Made by a program: the position numbers and the translations under genes
Notes under the pieces: generated by a model
Databases searched by the model: none
The model's input: only the letters and a program-made list of their open reading frames with translations
Told to the model about the DNA's origin: nothing
In this document: piece after piece, positions 25,509 to 34,735 of the stretch
Position numbering within the stretch: the stretch's first letter is position 1
Layout: each line of letters opens with the position of its first letter
From: Chryseobacterium caseinilyticum
GTDB taxonomy: Bacteria; Bacteroidota; Bacteroidia; Flavobacteriales; Weeksellaceae
Assembly: GCF_014837145.1 (NCBI RefSeq)
Contig: NZ_JACYFS010000008.1
Span: forward strand, 1 to 64,000
Direction: 5' to 3'
Length of the DNA: 64,000 nt

Positions 25509-25541
25509 AAAACCATTGATTTATTTCAATGGTTTTTTTGT
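25509..25541 (+). terminator. Terminator after the tRNA-Glu group
   Basis: The stem aaaaccattga / tcaatggtttt is followed by a T7 run, right after the third tRNA. Confidence 0.85.
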
Positions 25542-25565
25542 TTTAGATAAATACTTGTAAGGCAT

Positions 25566-25601
25566 AAAAAACCGCAGTTAATTATTGAACTGCGGTTTTA
25601 A
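25566..25601 (-). terminator. Terminator after the superoxide dismutase gene
   Basis: A 12-bp perfect stem, aaaaccgcagtt / aactgcggtttt, with an A-run on the plus strand giving the U-run of a minus-strand terminator, about 20 bases past the stop at 25620. Confidence 0.85.
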
Positions 25602-25619
25602 AATTTCAGGTTTTTAAAA

Positions 25620-26294
25620 CTATTTTTTGCTTAAAGCTTCATCGTATCTTCTGCTGATTTCTTTCCAGTTGGTTACGTTCCAAATCGCAGTTAAATAATC
25701 AGCTCTTTTGTTTTGATATTTTAAATAATAGGCATGCTCCCAAACATCTATTCCGAAGATTGGAGTTCCTTTTTCTTCCACAACGTCCATCAGAGGATTA
25801 TCCTGATTTCCTGTCGAAGAAACAAATAATTTCCCACCTTTGTCTACAGAAAGCCAGGCCCAACCAGAACCGAAACGGTCTGCACCTGCTTTGCTCATCT
25901 TCTCTTTAAAAGCATCCATGCTTCCGAAAGTTGAAGTAATCGCTTTTGCTAATTTTTCTGAAGGTTTGGTGTCTTTCTGTGGCGTAAGAACCGTCCAGAA
26001 TAATTCGTGATTGTAATGCCCACCGGCATTATTTCTTACAGCCATTGGTAGAGTTCCGGCTTTTGAAAGAATCTCAAACAAAGTCTGCTTCTCCTGTGGA
26101 GTTCCCGCGATGGCTTTATTCAGATTGGCAACATATGCTGCTGCATGTTTTGAATAGTGAATTTCCATGGTTTCCGCATCTACATTGCCTTCCAAGGCAT
26201 TGTAAGCGTACGGCAAAGGCGTTTGCTTGAACTGTGCAAACGCAAACTGCGCCGCAAATACTGCAGTGAATGCAGCTACTTTAAAAATCTTCAT
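25620..26294 (-). CDS. Exported Fe/Mn superoxide dismutase
   Basis: The enzyme dismutes superoxide to oxygen and peroxide. The 224 residues begin with a signal peptide, MKIFKVAAFTAVFAAQFAFA, so this copy works outside the cytoplasm. The first ligand His is in HYSKHAAAYV, the second in GGHYNHELFW, and Asp and His in DVWEHAYYLKY. NNAGGHYNHE and GSGWAWL are family signatures. Metal preference (Fe or Mn) cannot be set reliably. It lies 88 bases downstream of the SCO gene on the same strand. Confidence 0.93.
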   Translation of the reverse strand: MKIFKVAAFTAVFAAQFAFAQFKQTPLPYAYNALEGNVDAETMEIHYSKHAAAYVANLNKAIAGTPQEKQTLFEILSKAGTLPMAVRNNAGGHYNHELFWTVLTPQKDTKPSEKLAKAITSTFGSMDAFKEKMSKAGADRFGSGWAWLSVDKGGKLFVSSTGNQDNPLMDVVEEKGTPIFGIDVWEHAYYLKYQNKRADYLTAIWNVTNWKEISRRYDEALSKK

Positions 26295-26382
26295 AACGTT
26301 TTTATGTAAGGTTAAACTTTTATAATTTGCTGGAAGATGAGTGCTGGAAAACCGAAGTTTACAACTCCCCTCTTCCTACTTC

Positions 26383-27069
26383 TTATTCTTTCAATAATTT
26401 CTTAATATCTGTAATCAGTTTTTCTCTGTCGGGATGAAATTTCCCGTTCAGCTGTGGATTTGTTCCTTCCGGATCGCCATAATTTAATCCTGAATAATAG
26501 AGGACTGGTTTGTTGTTTTTATCATAACGGCAACGCACATTTCCATCTTTATCTACCAATGCAATCATACCGCTGTGATTAAGGTTTTCGCTTTCATCCT
26601 CCTTATCGCCCACATAAATATCAAACTGATCGGCTAAATTTCCAATATACGCCCGATCACCAGTGAGAAAATGCCAGTTGGGAGATTTACCTCCAATTTT
26701 TTCGGCATGTTGCTTTAACAGTTCAGGCGTATCATTTTCAGGATCGATGCTTATTGAGATGATTCCAAAATTACTGTCGCTGATTTGATCTTCGATAAAT
26801 CTCATATTGCTGTTCATCACCGGACAGATTGTGGGACATTTGCTGAAGAAAAACTCTACCAGATACACCTTTCCAATCATACCTCTATTAGTGATCTGCT
26901 GATTGTTCTGATCTGTTAATTTAAAATCAGGAACTTTCATCACCGTAAAAAGGTTGGTTTTAAAATAATTTATTCCAAAACCGATTCCAAAAAACAACAG
27001 TGCGATCACTACAAGCGGAAGAATAATCTTCTTTTTTGTATTGCTTTCCGCCATCTTATTTTTGGACAT
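26383..27069 (-). CDS. SCO1/SenC family copper/thiol protein
   Basis: SCO proteins deliver copper to cytochrome oxidase or act as thiol reductants. The start ATG 27069 gives 228 residues; the longer frame to 27144 would run far into the YHS gene. One N-terminal membrane anchor (KKIILPLVVIALLFFGIGFG) leads to a thioredoxin-like domain with the copper motif KCPTICPV (CxxxC) and a later His in NLNHSGMIALVDK. The start overlaps the upstream YHS lipoprotein gene by 14 bases, so the two are coupled. Confidence 0.9.
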   Translation of the reverse strand: MSKNKMAESNTKKKIILPLVVIALLFFGIGFGINYFKTNLFTVMKVPDFKLTDQNNQQITNRGMIGKVYLVEFFFSKCPTICPVMNSNMRFIEDQISDSNFGIISISIDPENDTPELLKQHAEKIGGKSPNWHFLTGDRAYIGNLADQFDIYVGDKEDESENLNHSGMIALVDKDGNVRCRYDKNNKPVLYYSGLNYGDPEGTNPQLNGKFHPDREKLITDIKKLLKE

Positions 27070-27331
27070 ATTTCTCCGGATTTTTCTTAAACTCGTCCTT
27101 ACAGTAAGCACTGCAAAAACCGTACGTTTTATTTTTATAAACAAGAGTATGCTTCATATCCGGTTCGGTTTTCATATCACAGATCGGATCGGTTGCGTTG
27201 GCAAACTTCACAGGCTGGGTAGCGGATTTTGATTTGGTATTTTTTACTTTATGTTTTACTTTCGGGGTTTCCTGCGCACAGGCAATTAAAGAAACAGACA
27301 AAAATGCTGTTAAAAAGAATTTTGATTTCAT
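27056..27331 (-). CDS. YHS-domain lipoprotein
   Basis: This 91-residue protein has a lipoprotein signal MKSKFFLTAFLSVSLIAC (Cys18), a Lys-rich linker, and a YHS-type domain: DPICDMKTEPD, KNKTYGFCSAYCKDEFKKNP. YHS domains are found in metal-handling proteins, and the Cys pair (FCSAYC) with the first Cys (PICDM) could bind copper or another soft metal. Overlap with the SCO gene supports a shared copper-related task in the periplasm; this is inference from position and domain. Confidence 0.82.
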   Translation of the reverse strand: MKSKFFLTAFLSVSLIACAQETPKVKHKVKNTKSKSATQPVKFANATDPICDMKTEPDMKHTLVYKNKTYGFCSAYCKDEFKKNPEKYVQK

Positions 27332-27548
27332 TTTTATTTTAAATTGAAATTAATAAATTGATTGAATAAAACTGAGTAATGTTTAAACTAAATTTAATAT
27401 GAATTGGAAATCTGAACCATTAAGAAATTTAAATGGTTAAGTTTTTTTAAGAAAATCATATCGATTTAAGCAAGATGCAGATTAGTCTGTAGATTCAATG
27501 CTATGGAGGAGATATTGAACTCCAACGAAGAATTTAGTTTAAATAGAT

Positions 27549-27911
27549 TTAAGCTAACGGAGGATGGAATATTCTGAAGTGATATTCTGAAGTGTTAAAG
27601 TTAAGGTAGTCCGAATTTGGATTTTTCAATTGAAAATCAAGATTTAAACAATCTGAAAAAGACAGAATTTCGTTTGAAAGAAATACATCCAAACCTGCCA
27701 TTTTCACATTCTGAGAATTATTAGTTTGCTTCTCAGTTTTTGCCAGTTCTTTTCCAATATAACATTTTCCTTTACAATCGGAATCAATTACGTTTCTTTT
27801 TTCACAAAGATTTTTTACGATATAATCATAATTCATCGCGTAGTTGATCATCGGCAAAACGGGACGAATGGCGATGGTAAACACGATGAAAAAGGATACT
27901 AAGAACTTCAA
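27549..27911 (-). CDS. Small secreted/anchored Cys-containing protein, unknown
   Basis: This 120-residue protein has an N-terminal hydrophobic segment (MKFLVSFFIVFTIAIRPVLP), then NLCEKRNVIDSDCKGKCYIG, holding three cysteines in a C-x9-C-x3-C pattern (about 36-50). The C-terminal half is plain and ends YHFRIFHPPLA, a His-containing tail. No family name was recognised. Placement upstream of the YHS-SCO-SOD genes on the same strand suggests a role in metal or redox handling outside the cytoplasm. Confidence 0.6.
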   Translation of the reverse strand: MKFLVSFFIVFTIAIRPVLPMINYAMNYDYIVKNLCEKRNVIDSDCKGKCYIGKELAKTEKQTNNSQNVKMAGLDVFLSNEILSFSDCLNLDFQLKNPNSDYLNFNTSEYHFRIFHPPLA

Positions 27912-27974
27912 ACAAAAATCTTTACTACAAATATAGTGTAGAAAATTGATTTTAGGGTTTATTTATGATGAATG

Positions 27975-28045
27975 TCAGTCGCGGGTGCGGGTTTCGAGAT
28001 TCGAGATTCGGAGTATGAGTTCCGGGATGCGGTATGTGATGTTTT
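27975..28045. repeat. Short GA-rich near-repetitive intergenic sequence
   Basis: The stretch contains gcgggtgcgggt, then tcgagattcgagattcgga and gttccgggatgcggtatg. A similar word order (ggtgcgggtgagattt, gagatttgagatgcg) occurs at 118-165. The two intergenic sites look like members of one family of low-complexity dispersed sequence. Confidence 0.4.
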
Positions 28046-28109
28046 TTTTAAAGAACCGGTAACTTGCAATCGCAATTGATTTTTAAATTAAATTATTTAA
28101 ATTTATCCA

Positions 28110-28529
28110 ATGAAAGTTTTAATTGTAAACGGTCCGAATCTCAATTTATTAGGCACCAGAGAACCTGAAATCTACGGTCATATTTCTATGGAGGATTATC
28201 TGGAAAAGCTGAAATCTGAATTTTCTTCTCACGAAATCCTTTATTATCAATCCAATATTGAGGGGGAAATCATCAACCGTTTGCAGGAAGATGATTTTGA
28301 TGCTCTGATTATTAATCCCGGAGCTTTTACGCATTATTCTTATGCGATTGCGGATTGTTTAAAAAATATTCAGAAGCAAAAAGTGGAAGTTCACATCAGC
28401 AATATTTACAAGCGTGAAGAGTTTAGGCAAAAATCTGTGACGGCAGCCTGTACTGATGCGGTTTTGTCTGGTTTTGGGATGGATGGATATCGGTTGGCGA
28501 TTTTGAGTCTGAATTTGAATTTGAAATAA
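28110..28529 (+). CDS. aroQ: 3-dehydroquinate dehydratase, type II
   Basis: AroQ dehydrates 3-dehydroquinate to 3-dehydroshikimate in the shikimate pathway. At 139 residues it is typical of type II enzymes. Motifs are GPNLNLLGTREPEIYG (7-22, with the catalytic Tyr shortly before the flexible loop), INPGAFTHYSYAI and VEVHISNIYKREEFR with the catalytic His region. A hypothetical gene follows after 8 bases. Confidence 0.96.
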   Translation: MKVLIVNGPNLNLLGTREPEIYGHISMEDYLEKLKSEFSSHEILYYQSNIEGEIINRLQEDDFDALIINPGAFTHYSYAIADCLKNIQKQKVEVHISNIYKREEFRQKSVTAACTDAVLSGFGMDGYRLAILSLNLNLK

Positions 28530-28537
28530 TTCTCAAT

Positions 28538-29380
28538 ATGAAATTAGGTATTCAGGATCTTTACTTTAAAATACTGGAATTTGAAGGTGAATATATTTAC
28601 GAAAATCTGCTAAAAATATGGGCAGTCAAAAACGACTATGAAAATTATATAATACAACTTTCCGAAAAAATTTTTGCGGAGAAACACATTTTCTCTCAAG
28701 AGGATTTTTGGGAACTTTATGCCTTGTCACGAGTGCTTGATATTCTTACCCTTAGATTACAGCCCAATAATAACTCAGATGAATCAGAGTGGCATGGTCC
28801 AGATTTATCATCTTTAGAATACATAAAATTCTGTACCCTTATTGGATTACAGGTATCAACTCCAAGTTCATTTCATGATTTTGATTGTGAAATAATTGAA
28901 GCAAAGTCGGGCAAAATTAATTTTCAAATCGATGAATGCCTATTTCCGGCAATCAAATTAAAAAATTTAGTCATAAAACGTGCGGGATTAAGAGTTTTCC
29001 TTAATAATGAAAATTTTGATCTTAACCGTGTGAACAATTCAAAAATTTATTGGACATCGCGGCGCAGAAACAGACATTTTCATGACCTCTCAATCGGATG
29101 GGGAAGCAATTCACAATGGAGAACAAATTTTAGACTGGATATTGAAACCGAAGAAAATTTCATTTACAATTATCAAGGAAGAATAAATCTAAATCATCCA
29201 AAGGAAGAATATTCGGATCAATTGGATGATTTAAGCATTGGTGAAGCCATTGAACTTACTAAAGTAAGACACTTTATTCACTCAACAAAAGATGATTCTG
29301 ATTTATTTCCATATGATTTCAGATATGACGAAGATAAGATAACCGCTCAAAATAAATTACCTACAAGCCTTTTTTTATAG
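28538..29380 (+). CDS. Hypothetical cytoplasmic protein
   Basis: This 280-residue protein has no signal peptide or membrane span. The N-terminal half is helical (LYFKILEFEGEYIYENLLKI, EDFWELYALSRVLDILTLRL). The C-terminal half looks beta-rich with aromatic and charged residues (SIGWGSNSQWRTNFRLDIE, FIYNYQGRINLNH). No domain was recognised. The look is like proteins found as immunity or accessory genes, but no toxin gene is nearby. It follows aroQ by 8 bases and ends at a terminator, so it is probably cotranscribed. Confidence 0.6.
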   Translation: MKLGIQDLYFKILEFEGEYIYENLLKIWAVKNDYENYIIQLSEKIFAEKHIFSQEDFWELYALSRVLDILTLRLQPNNNSDESEWHGPDLSSLEYIKFCTLIGLQVSTPSSFHDFDCEIIEAKSGKINFQIDECLFPAIKLKNLVIKRAGLRVFLNNENFDLNRVNNSKIYWTSRRRNRHFHDLSIGWGSNSQWRTNFRLDIETEENFIYNYQGRINLNHPKEEYSDQLDDLSIGEAIELTKVRHFIHSTKDDSDLFPYDFRYDEDKITAQNKLPTSLFL

Positions 29381-29383
29381 ACA

Positions 29384-29413
29384 TAAAAAAGCCTCATCAA
29401 TCGATGAGGCTTC
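29384..29413. terminator. Bidirectional terminator between the hypothetical gene and pckA
   Basis: The stem gcctcatc / gatgaggc (loop aatc) has an A-run on the left and T-rich sequence on the right. It is placed between genes ending at 29380 (+) and 29426 (-). Confidence 0.8.
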
Positions 29414-29425
29414 ATTTCACTATTT

Positions 29426-31042
29426 CTAAATGGTCTGTTCCTGCAATTGAGGACCAGAAGCAATCAGCTTTTTGGCTTCGTCATTACCGCAGTACTGCTC
29501 GAAGTTTTTAATATATTTTGCAGCAAGATCTTTTGCTTTCTCTTCCCATTCTGCAACGTCGCTGTAAGTATTTCTTGGGTCTAAAATTCCTTCAGAAACA
29601 CTTGGTAACGAAGTTGGAATTTCAAGATTCATAACCGGAATCGTAGTTTTTTCCGCAGATTCAATAGATCCGTCGATGATCGCATCAATAATTGCCCTTG
29701 TATCTTTTAAAGAAATTCTCTTTCCGGTTCCGTTCCATCCTGTGTTTACCAAATATGCTTTTGCACCGTGTTCTTTCATTTTACCAATCAGTGTTTTAGA
29801 ATACATTGTTGGGTGTAATGTTAAGAATGCTTCGCCAAATGCAGGAGAAAAAGATGGTTCCGGTTCTGTAATTCCTCTTTCTGTTCCGGCTAATTTTGAA
29901 GTGTAACCGCAAAGGAAATGGTACTGAGCCTGATTTTCATCTAAAATAGAAACCGGAGGCAAAACTCCGAAAGCATCAGCAGAAAGATAAACAATCTTAC
30001 TTGCGTGACCTGCTTTTGAAGGTAAAACGATTTTATTAATATGGTAAATCGGATAAGAAACTCTCGTGTTTTCTGTGATTGATCCGTCTGCGTAATCTGC
30101 AATTCCGTCGTTCACTACAACGTTTTCAAGAAGAGCATCTCTTTTGATTGCTCTGAAGATATCCGGTTCTTTTTCTGCTGACAGGTCGATTACTTTAGCA
30201 TAACATCCGCCTTCATAGTTGAAAACGCCGTTGTTATCCCAGCCGTGCTCGTCGTCACCAATCAAATATCTTTTAGGATCTGCAGACAAAGTTGTTTTTC
30301 CTGTTCCTGAAAGTCCGAAGAATAACGCAACGTCTCCTTCCTCACCTACGTTTGCAGAACAGTGCATCGACGCCATACCTTTCAGTGGAAGATAATAATT
30401 CATCATGGCAAACATTCCTTTTTTCATTTCTCCGCCGTACCAGGTACCACCAATGATCTGAAGTTTCTCAGTAAGATTGAACATCACGAAGTTTTCAGAA
30501 TTTAAATCCTGCTCTTCCCAGTTCGGATTGGTTGTTTTAGAACCATTGATCACCGTGAAATCCGGCTCTCCGTAGTTTTCTAAATCATAATGAGAAGGAC
30601 GGATGAACATATTCGTAACGAAATGTGCCTGCCAAGCTACTTCAACAATGAATCTCACTTTTAGTCTTGTATCTTCATTGGTACCGCAAAATGTATCGAC
30701 AACATAGATTTTTTTGGCATCAGAAAGCTGGGTTAAAACTAATTCTTTACAAGATTCGAAAATTTCGGGAGTAGTTGGCAAATTTACTTTACCGTCCCAG
30801 AAAATAGTGTCTTTCGTAATATCATCCTGAACGATGTATCTGTCTTTTGGAGAACGGCCTGTAAAAATTCCTGTTTGTACAGAGACAGCACCAGATTCTG
30901 TGAGTTCAGCTTTTTCAAAACCTTGGTTCTCAGATGAAACTTCAGCCTGATACAATTCTTCATAAGAAGGATTGTAGCTTAAATGATAATTTCCTTTAAT
31001 CCCTAATTTTTCTAAATCCTGGATGATTTTAGCGTTTTTCAT
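29426..31042 (-). CDS. pckA: Phosphoenolpyruvate carboxykinase (ATP)
   Basis: PckA converts oxaloacetate and ATP to PEP, CO2 and ADP, the first step of gluconeogenesis. The 538 residues match the ATP-dependent class. The P-loop (kinase-1a) is [13 protein letters not shown], followed by the kinase-2 metal site LIGDDEHGW and the substrate loop [12 protein letters not shown] near residue 59. It is monocistronic, with a near-consensus promoter upstream. Confidence 0.97.
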   Translation of the reverse strand: MKNAKIIQDLEKLGIKGNYHLSYNPSYEELYQAEVSSENQGFEKAELTESGAVSVQTGIFTGRSPKDRYIVQDDITKDTIFWDGKVNLPTTPEIFESCKELVLTQLSDAKKIYVVDTFCGTNEDTRLKVRFIVEVAWQAHFVTNMFIRPSHYDLENYGEPDFTVINGSKTTNPNWEEQDLNSENFVMFNLTEKLQIIGGTWYGGEMKKGMFAMMNYYLPLKGMASMHCSANVGEEGDVALFFGLSGTGKTTLSADPKRYLIGDDEHGWDNNGVFNYEGGCYAKVIDLSAEKEPDIFRAIKRDALLENVVVNDGIADYADGSITENTRVSYPIYHINKIVLPSKAGHASKIVYLSADAFGVLPPVSILDENQAQYHFLCGYTSKLAGTERGITEPEPSFSPAFGEAFLTLHPTMYSKTLIGKMKEHGAKAYLVNTGWNGTGKRISLKDTRAIIDAIIDGSIESAEKTTIPVMNLEIPTSLPSVSEGILDPRNTYSDVAEWEEKAKDLAAKYIKNFEQYCGNDEAKKLIASGPQLQEQTI

Positions 31043-31110
31043 TTTACTTATATTTTCTTTTTGCTTTTTGTTGGTTTATCAATTCATATTAACTAATTGT
31101 TAAACTTCGA

Positions 31111-31140
31111 TAAATATAAACATATAAGCGAAAATGGCAA
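31111..31140 (-). promoter_or_regulatory. Probable pckA promoter
   Basis: On the minus strand TTG, 19 bases, TATATTTA; only the last base differs from TAnnTTTG. The leader would be about 65 bases. Confidence 0.5.
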
Positions 31141-31171
31141 ATAAAAAACAGACCTTTTAATAAATTGAAAA

Positions 31172-32074
31172 TCAATCAATTAAATCATTCCATTCGAAAA
31201 TAGTAGTAAAACCTCTGCCCCAAAAATAGTCCTTGTAGCCGTCAAATTTTGCACTCATCACAAAATCTCCGCCCCAGGCACCTAAACTTTTGACAAATTT
31301 TGCACAATCTTCAAAGAAAATCGATTTAACTGTCGGAATTCCAATAAAATCAGAAATACGTTGTTCATGTATCATCATTAGTTCAGAAAAATTATCTAAT
31401 TCATCACACAATAAAATATTCTTTGTGAGATTAGAAAATTCATCGACCAAATTCTGAGACTTAATTTTAGACCTGTAAAGATCAATTGCTGCACGGCTGT
31501 CCTGCTTCTGATTTAAGTGAATGAAAATCAGTTCATTATTAAATTCAGGATTGAAATCTATCTTTTCAAAATGGATTTGTGGTTTGTTCTGAAAGAGAAC
31601 CGCCGATTTGGCTTTTGCCACGGCAATGTCGTAACCGCTGCCGCCTAAACTGATGGTATTTAAATTGAAAGGATCAATATCAGACCATTCAGCAAGGTTG
31701 TTCATTAAAGTAGAACTGCTTCCAAGACCGTAATCTGCGGGAAACTGAAGATTTGTTTTTAAATTGTAGGAATCTGTGCCTTTAAATTTAATTTCAGAAA
31801 GACTCTGAACATTTTTTAACGTTTTAAGAATAAACTCAGCACTTGAAGTAATGTTGGTATCGAGGATCTGCCAGTCTTTATAATTGATGACAGCTTTTAA
31901 CCATAATTTGTTCTGATGATACGCCTCCCAGAAAATGAGCGATTTTGCATCTGCTATTTCATCAAAAAAAAACTCCTGTCCCAGCTTGGTAGGTACCGCC
32001 AGGACAAGAGCTCCGTCTACAGCGAAATATTCTGAAGTAAGCATCAGCTTTCCCGGTGAATAGATCTCGCCCAT
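31172..32074 (-). CDS. GYDIA-type GHMP kinase
   Basis: This 300-residue small-molecule kinase is related to mevalonate and galactokinase-type enzymes. It shows the N-terminal YSPGKLMLTSEYFAVDGALVL, the ATP loop LQFPADYGLGSSSTLMN, and the motif GGSGYDIAVAKAKS that names the subfamily. In flavobacteria it probably serves the mevalonate route or a related step, but its substrate is not known to me. It lies 12 bases downstream of fabD, last in the porin-bshC-LysM-fabD unit. Confidence 0.85.
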   Translation of the reverse strand: MGEIYSPGKLMLTSEYFAVDGALVLAVPTKLGQEFFFDEIADAKSLIFWEAYHQNKLWLKAVINYKDWQILDTNITSSAEFILKTLKNVQSLSEIKFKGTDSYNLKTNLQFPADYGLGSSSTLMNNLAEWSDIDPFNLNTISLGGSGYDIAVAKAKSAVLFQNKPQIHFEKIDFNPEFNNELIFIHLNQKQDSRAAIDLYRSKIKSQNLVDEFSNLTKNILLCDELDNFSELMMIHEQRISDFIGIPTVKSIFFEDCAKFVKSLGAWGGDFVMSAKFDGYKDYFWGRGFTTIFEWNDLID

Positions 32075-32086
32075 TTTATTTAAATT

Positions 32087-32962
32087 TTAAATTGCCGAAG
32101 CTGATGTTACTTCGCTGTCAATTTTCTTAATTAATCCCTGAAGAGTTTTTCCGGGACCCACTTCCACAAAGTTGGTTGCACCGTCTTTAATCATATTCTG
32201 TACAGACTGAGTCCATTTTACAGGGCCTGTCAACTGTGCGATCAGATTATTTTTGATCTGCTCAGGATCAGTAACTGCAGTCGTTGTGATATTCTGATAA
32301 ACAGGAATGGTTGCTTTTCTGAATTTTGTTTTCTCAATTGCTGCCGCCAGTCTTTCCTGCGCCGGCTGCATCAAAGGTGAATGGAAAGCTCCGTTTACAG
32401 GCAGAAGCAAAGCTCTTTTTGCTCCGGCTTCTTTTAATTTTGCACAAGCTTGCTCAACCGCAGAAGTTTCTCCGGAAATCACCAACTGCCCCGGACAGTT
32501 GTAATTTGCAGGAACCACGATTCCGCTGATGGATGCGCAGATTTCTTCCACTTTAGCATCATCTAAACCTAAAATCGCTGCCATGGAACTTGGATTGGCA
32601 TCACAAGCCGCCTGCATTGCTTTTGCTCTTTCAGAAACCAGCTTCAGACCATCGTCAAATGACAATACTCCGTTGGCAACCAAGGCTGAGAATTCTCCCA
32701 AAGAATGACCGGCAACCATTTCGGCGCCAAGACCGTTTACCGCTTTCAGAGCAGCAACAGAATGTATAAAAATTGAAGGTTGTGTAACTTCTGTTTTCTT
32801 AAGATCTTCATCTGCTCCATTAAACATAATGGAAACAATATCAAATCCAAGGATTTCGTTGGCATACTCCATCAGGTCTTTGATGTCTTTTCGGGAATCG
32901 TATAATTCTTTTCCCATCCCGACAAACTGTGAACCCTGCCCAGGAAATACAAGTGCTTTCAT
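32087..32962 (-). CDS. fabD: Malonyl-CoA:ACP transacylase
   Basis: FabD moves malonyl from CoA to acyl carrier protein, feeding fatty-acid elongation. The 291 residues include FPGQGSQFVGMGKEL (6-20), the nucleophile elbow AGHSLGEFSAL with Ser87, and the catalytic His in VNGAFHSPLM. The rest of the fab cluster is not here. It follows the LysM gene by 35 bases. Confidence 0.96.
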   Translation of the reverse strand: MKALVFPGQGSQFVGMGKELYDSRKDIKDLMEYANEILGFDIVSIMFNGADEDLKKTEVTQPSIFIHSVAALKAVNGLGAEMVAGHSLGEFSALVANGVLSFDDGLKLVSERAKAMQAACDANPSSMAAILGLDDAKVEEICASISGIVVPANYNCPGQLVISGETSAVEQACAKLKEAGAKRALLLPVNGAFHSPLMQPAQERLAAAIEKTKFRKATIPVYQNITTTAVTDPEQIKNNLIAQLTGPVKWTQSVQNMIKDGATNFVEVGPGKTLQGLIKKIDSEVTSASAI

Positions 32963-32997
32963 GTATTTATTTAAATATTATAAAATAGTTTCTAAAA

Positions 32998-34695
32998 TTA
33001 CGGTGTAAGTCTAATGACTCTGAAACCTTTGTTGATATAGGCTCCGTTGGCTTTCACTCTTTCAAACTCAAATTTGGTAGCAAGCTGAGTCTGTACCTTA
33101 TTCATCTGTTTAAAGATTTCTCCTTTTTTATTTTCTCTCGTCAGCATATCATTTACTACATCAAACCCGATTACCGCATATTTGCCAGGAGTTTTACAGT
33201 ATTTTGCTTTGTAAGCTGCAAGAATTTCTTTTTCAAAATTTCCGTCAGGATCAATCTTTCTGTCCATTAGATAAACAAGATTTGCCATCACCAAATCATC
33301 AGCTTTCTTTTCGAAGCTTGACACTGAATACATACTGAATGCTTTCAAACCCTGAACTTCTTTGGAAAGTGCAATTACTCTGTTTGCAAATGCTTCTCCC
33401 ACAGCGTCGTTATCATTTGCCAGTACGGCGATTACCGGGGCAGACTGTCCCGTCATCATATTCTGATCCAACTGGATTTCTGCTGCTGAGTTTACAACAG
33501 TAACCGTGGCATTTTTCAGTGTTTTTTCGAAACCGGCCTTCAGATAATTGGCATTGTCTTTCTTGGCGTCGGCAACGATATAAATTTTCTGATTGGAGTA
33601 CACCGCTTTTACTTCTTCAACAATTTTGTCGGCATAAGTCTGATCGCTTGTTTCAAGAATCACCAGATTGCTGTAATTATGCAGTTCCGGAGCATTCGCA
33701 AATGGAGAAACAACAGGGATTTTTTGATTTTTTGTAAAATCAAGAAGATCAACGACATTTGATTTAAAGAACGGCCCAATGACCAAATCGGTATTGTTTG
33801 GATTGATCTGAGTAAGCGAATTTCTGAACGAAGCTTCACTTCCTGAGTCAACGATTTTTACATCCAATTTCTGTCCGTTTCCTGCATTTCTTTCGATGGC
33901 TAATTTAGCACCTGTAAGAAAATCCAAGGCCATGGCTCTGTACTGAGAATCGTTTGCACTGTATCCGAAAGGCAGCATCAATACTACATTTAAAGCATCT
34001 CCGTTTTTCTTTACATAAGCAGGATCAAGCTTTTTGATTTTCAAAACCATTCCGGTTTTCAGACCTTTTGCCAGATCGGGATTGAGGGCTATAAGTTCAT
34101 CGATTGTAACTCCGTATTTGTTAACGATGGAGAAAACAGTGTCGCCGGATTCAACGGTGTAAGTTACATATTCGTCGTTTTGAACAGATGAAGAAGTTCT
34201 TTCGTTTCCGCTGTCAATTTTTGTTCTGTTATTTGTAGGAGTAACAGTAACAGGCTGTTCAACAACGGCTGTCTGAGTTCCTCCATACTTTTTAATGCTG
34301 TCTAAGGGAAGCGTAATCTCGTCTCCTATTTTTGTGTGCGAATCAAGATCGGGATTCAGTTTTCTGAGATCTGATTCGGAAATTTTGTACTGTTTTGTAA
34401 TGCCGTAAATGGTCTGCTTTGGCTGCAGAACTATTTTCCCAAACTCTTTAGCCTTAGGCTCAGAAGTCTGAACTTTCGGTGCTGTAGCGGAAGAAGATTT
34501 CACATTAAGAACCTGCCCTATTGCCAGAGATCCGTCTTTGGTTTTTGGGTTTAATTTATAAAACTCGTCAATGGTGATGCCGTATTTTTTTGCAACATTG
34601 TACGGAGTATCACCTTTTACGACTTTATGGGTCTTCTGTGCAGAAAGCCCAATAAATGCGATTAATCCGGATAAAACGAAAAGCTTTTTAATCAT
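32998..34695 (-). CDS. LysM-repeat protein with periplasmic-binding-protein-like domain
   Basis: The 565 residues begin with a signal peptide (to about 19). Three LysM peptidoglycan-binding repeats follow, at about 23-65 (VKGDTPYNVAKKYGITIDEF), 88-130 (KQTIYGITKQYKISESDL) and 177-220 (VESGDTVFSIVNKYGVTIDE). The C-terminal 330 residues resemble a type I periplasmic binding fold, as in branched-chain amino-acid binding proteins or LpoA. By analogy with LpoA it may be a wall-bound regulator or sensor; this is inference. It is in an operon between bshC and fabD. Confidence 0.82.
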   Translation of the reverse strand: MIKKLFVLSGLIAFIGLSAQKTHKVVKGDTPYNVAKKYGITIDEFYKLNPKTKDGSLAIGQVLNVKSSSATAPKVQTSEPKAKEFGKIVLQPKQTIYGITKQYKISESDLRKLNPDLDSHTKIGDEITLPLDSIKKYGGTQTAVVEQPVTVTPTNNRTKIDSGNERTSSSVQNDEYVTYTVESGDTVFSIVNKYGVTIDELIALNPDLAKGLKTGMVLKIKKLDPAYVKKNGDALNVVLMLPFGYSANDSQYRAMALDFLTGAKLAIERNAGNGQKLDVKIVDSGSEASFRNSLTQINPNNTDLVIGPFFKSNVVDLLDFTKNQKIPVVSPFANAPELHNYSNLVILETSDQTYADKIVEEVKAVYSNQKIYIVADAKKDNANYLKAGFEKTLKNATVTVVNSAAEIQLDQNMMTGQSAPVIAVLANDNDAVGEAFANRVIALSKEVQGLKAFSMYSVSSFEKKADDLVMANLVYLMDRKIDPDGNFEKEILAAYKAKYCKTPGKYAVIGFDVVNDMLTRENKKGEIFKQMNKVQTQLATKFEFERVKANGAYINKGFRVIRLTP

Positions 34696-34735
34696 TCTGT
34701 GATCTTAAATAGTTTACAAAAATACTTCTTTAAAA

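Noticed and set aside
27069-27144. Longer N-terminus for the SCO protein
   Set aside because: The extra residues overlap the YHS gene and are basic, not signal-like; ATG 27069 precedes the membrane anchor properly.
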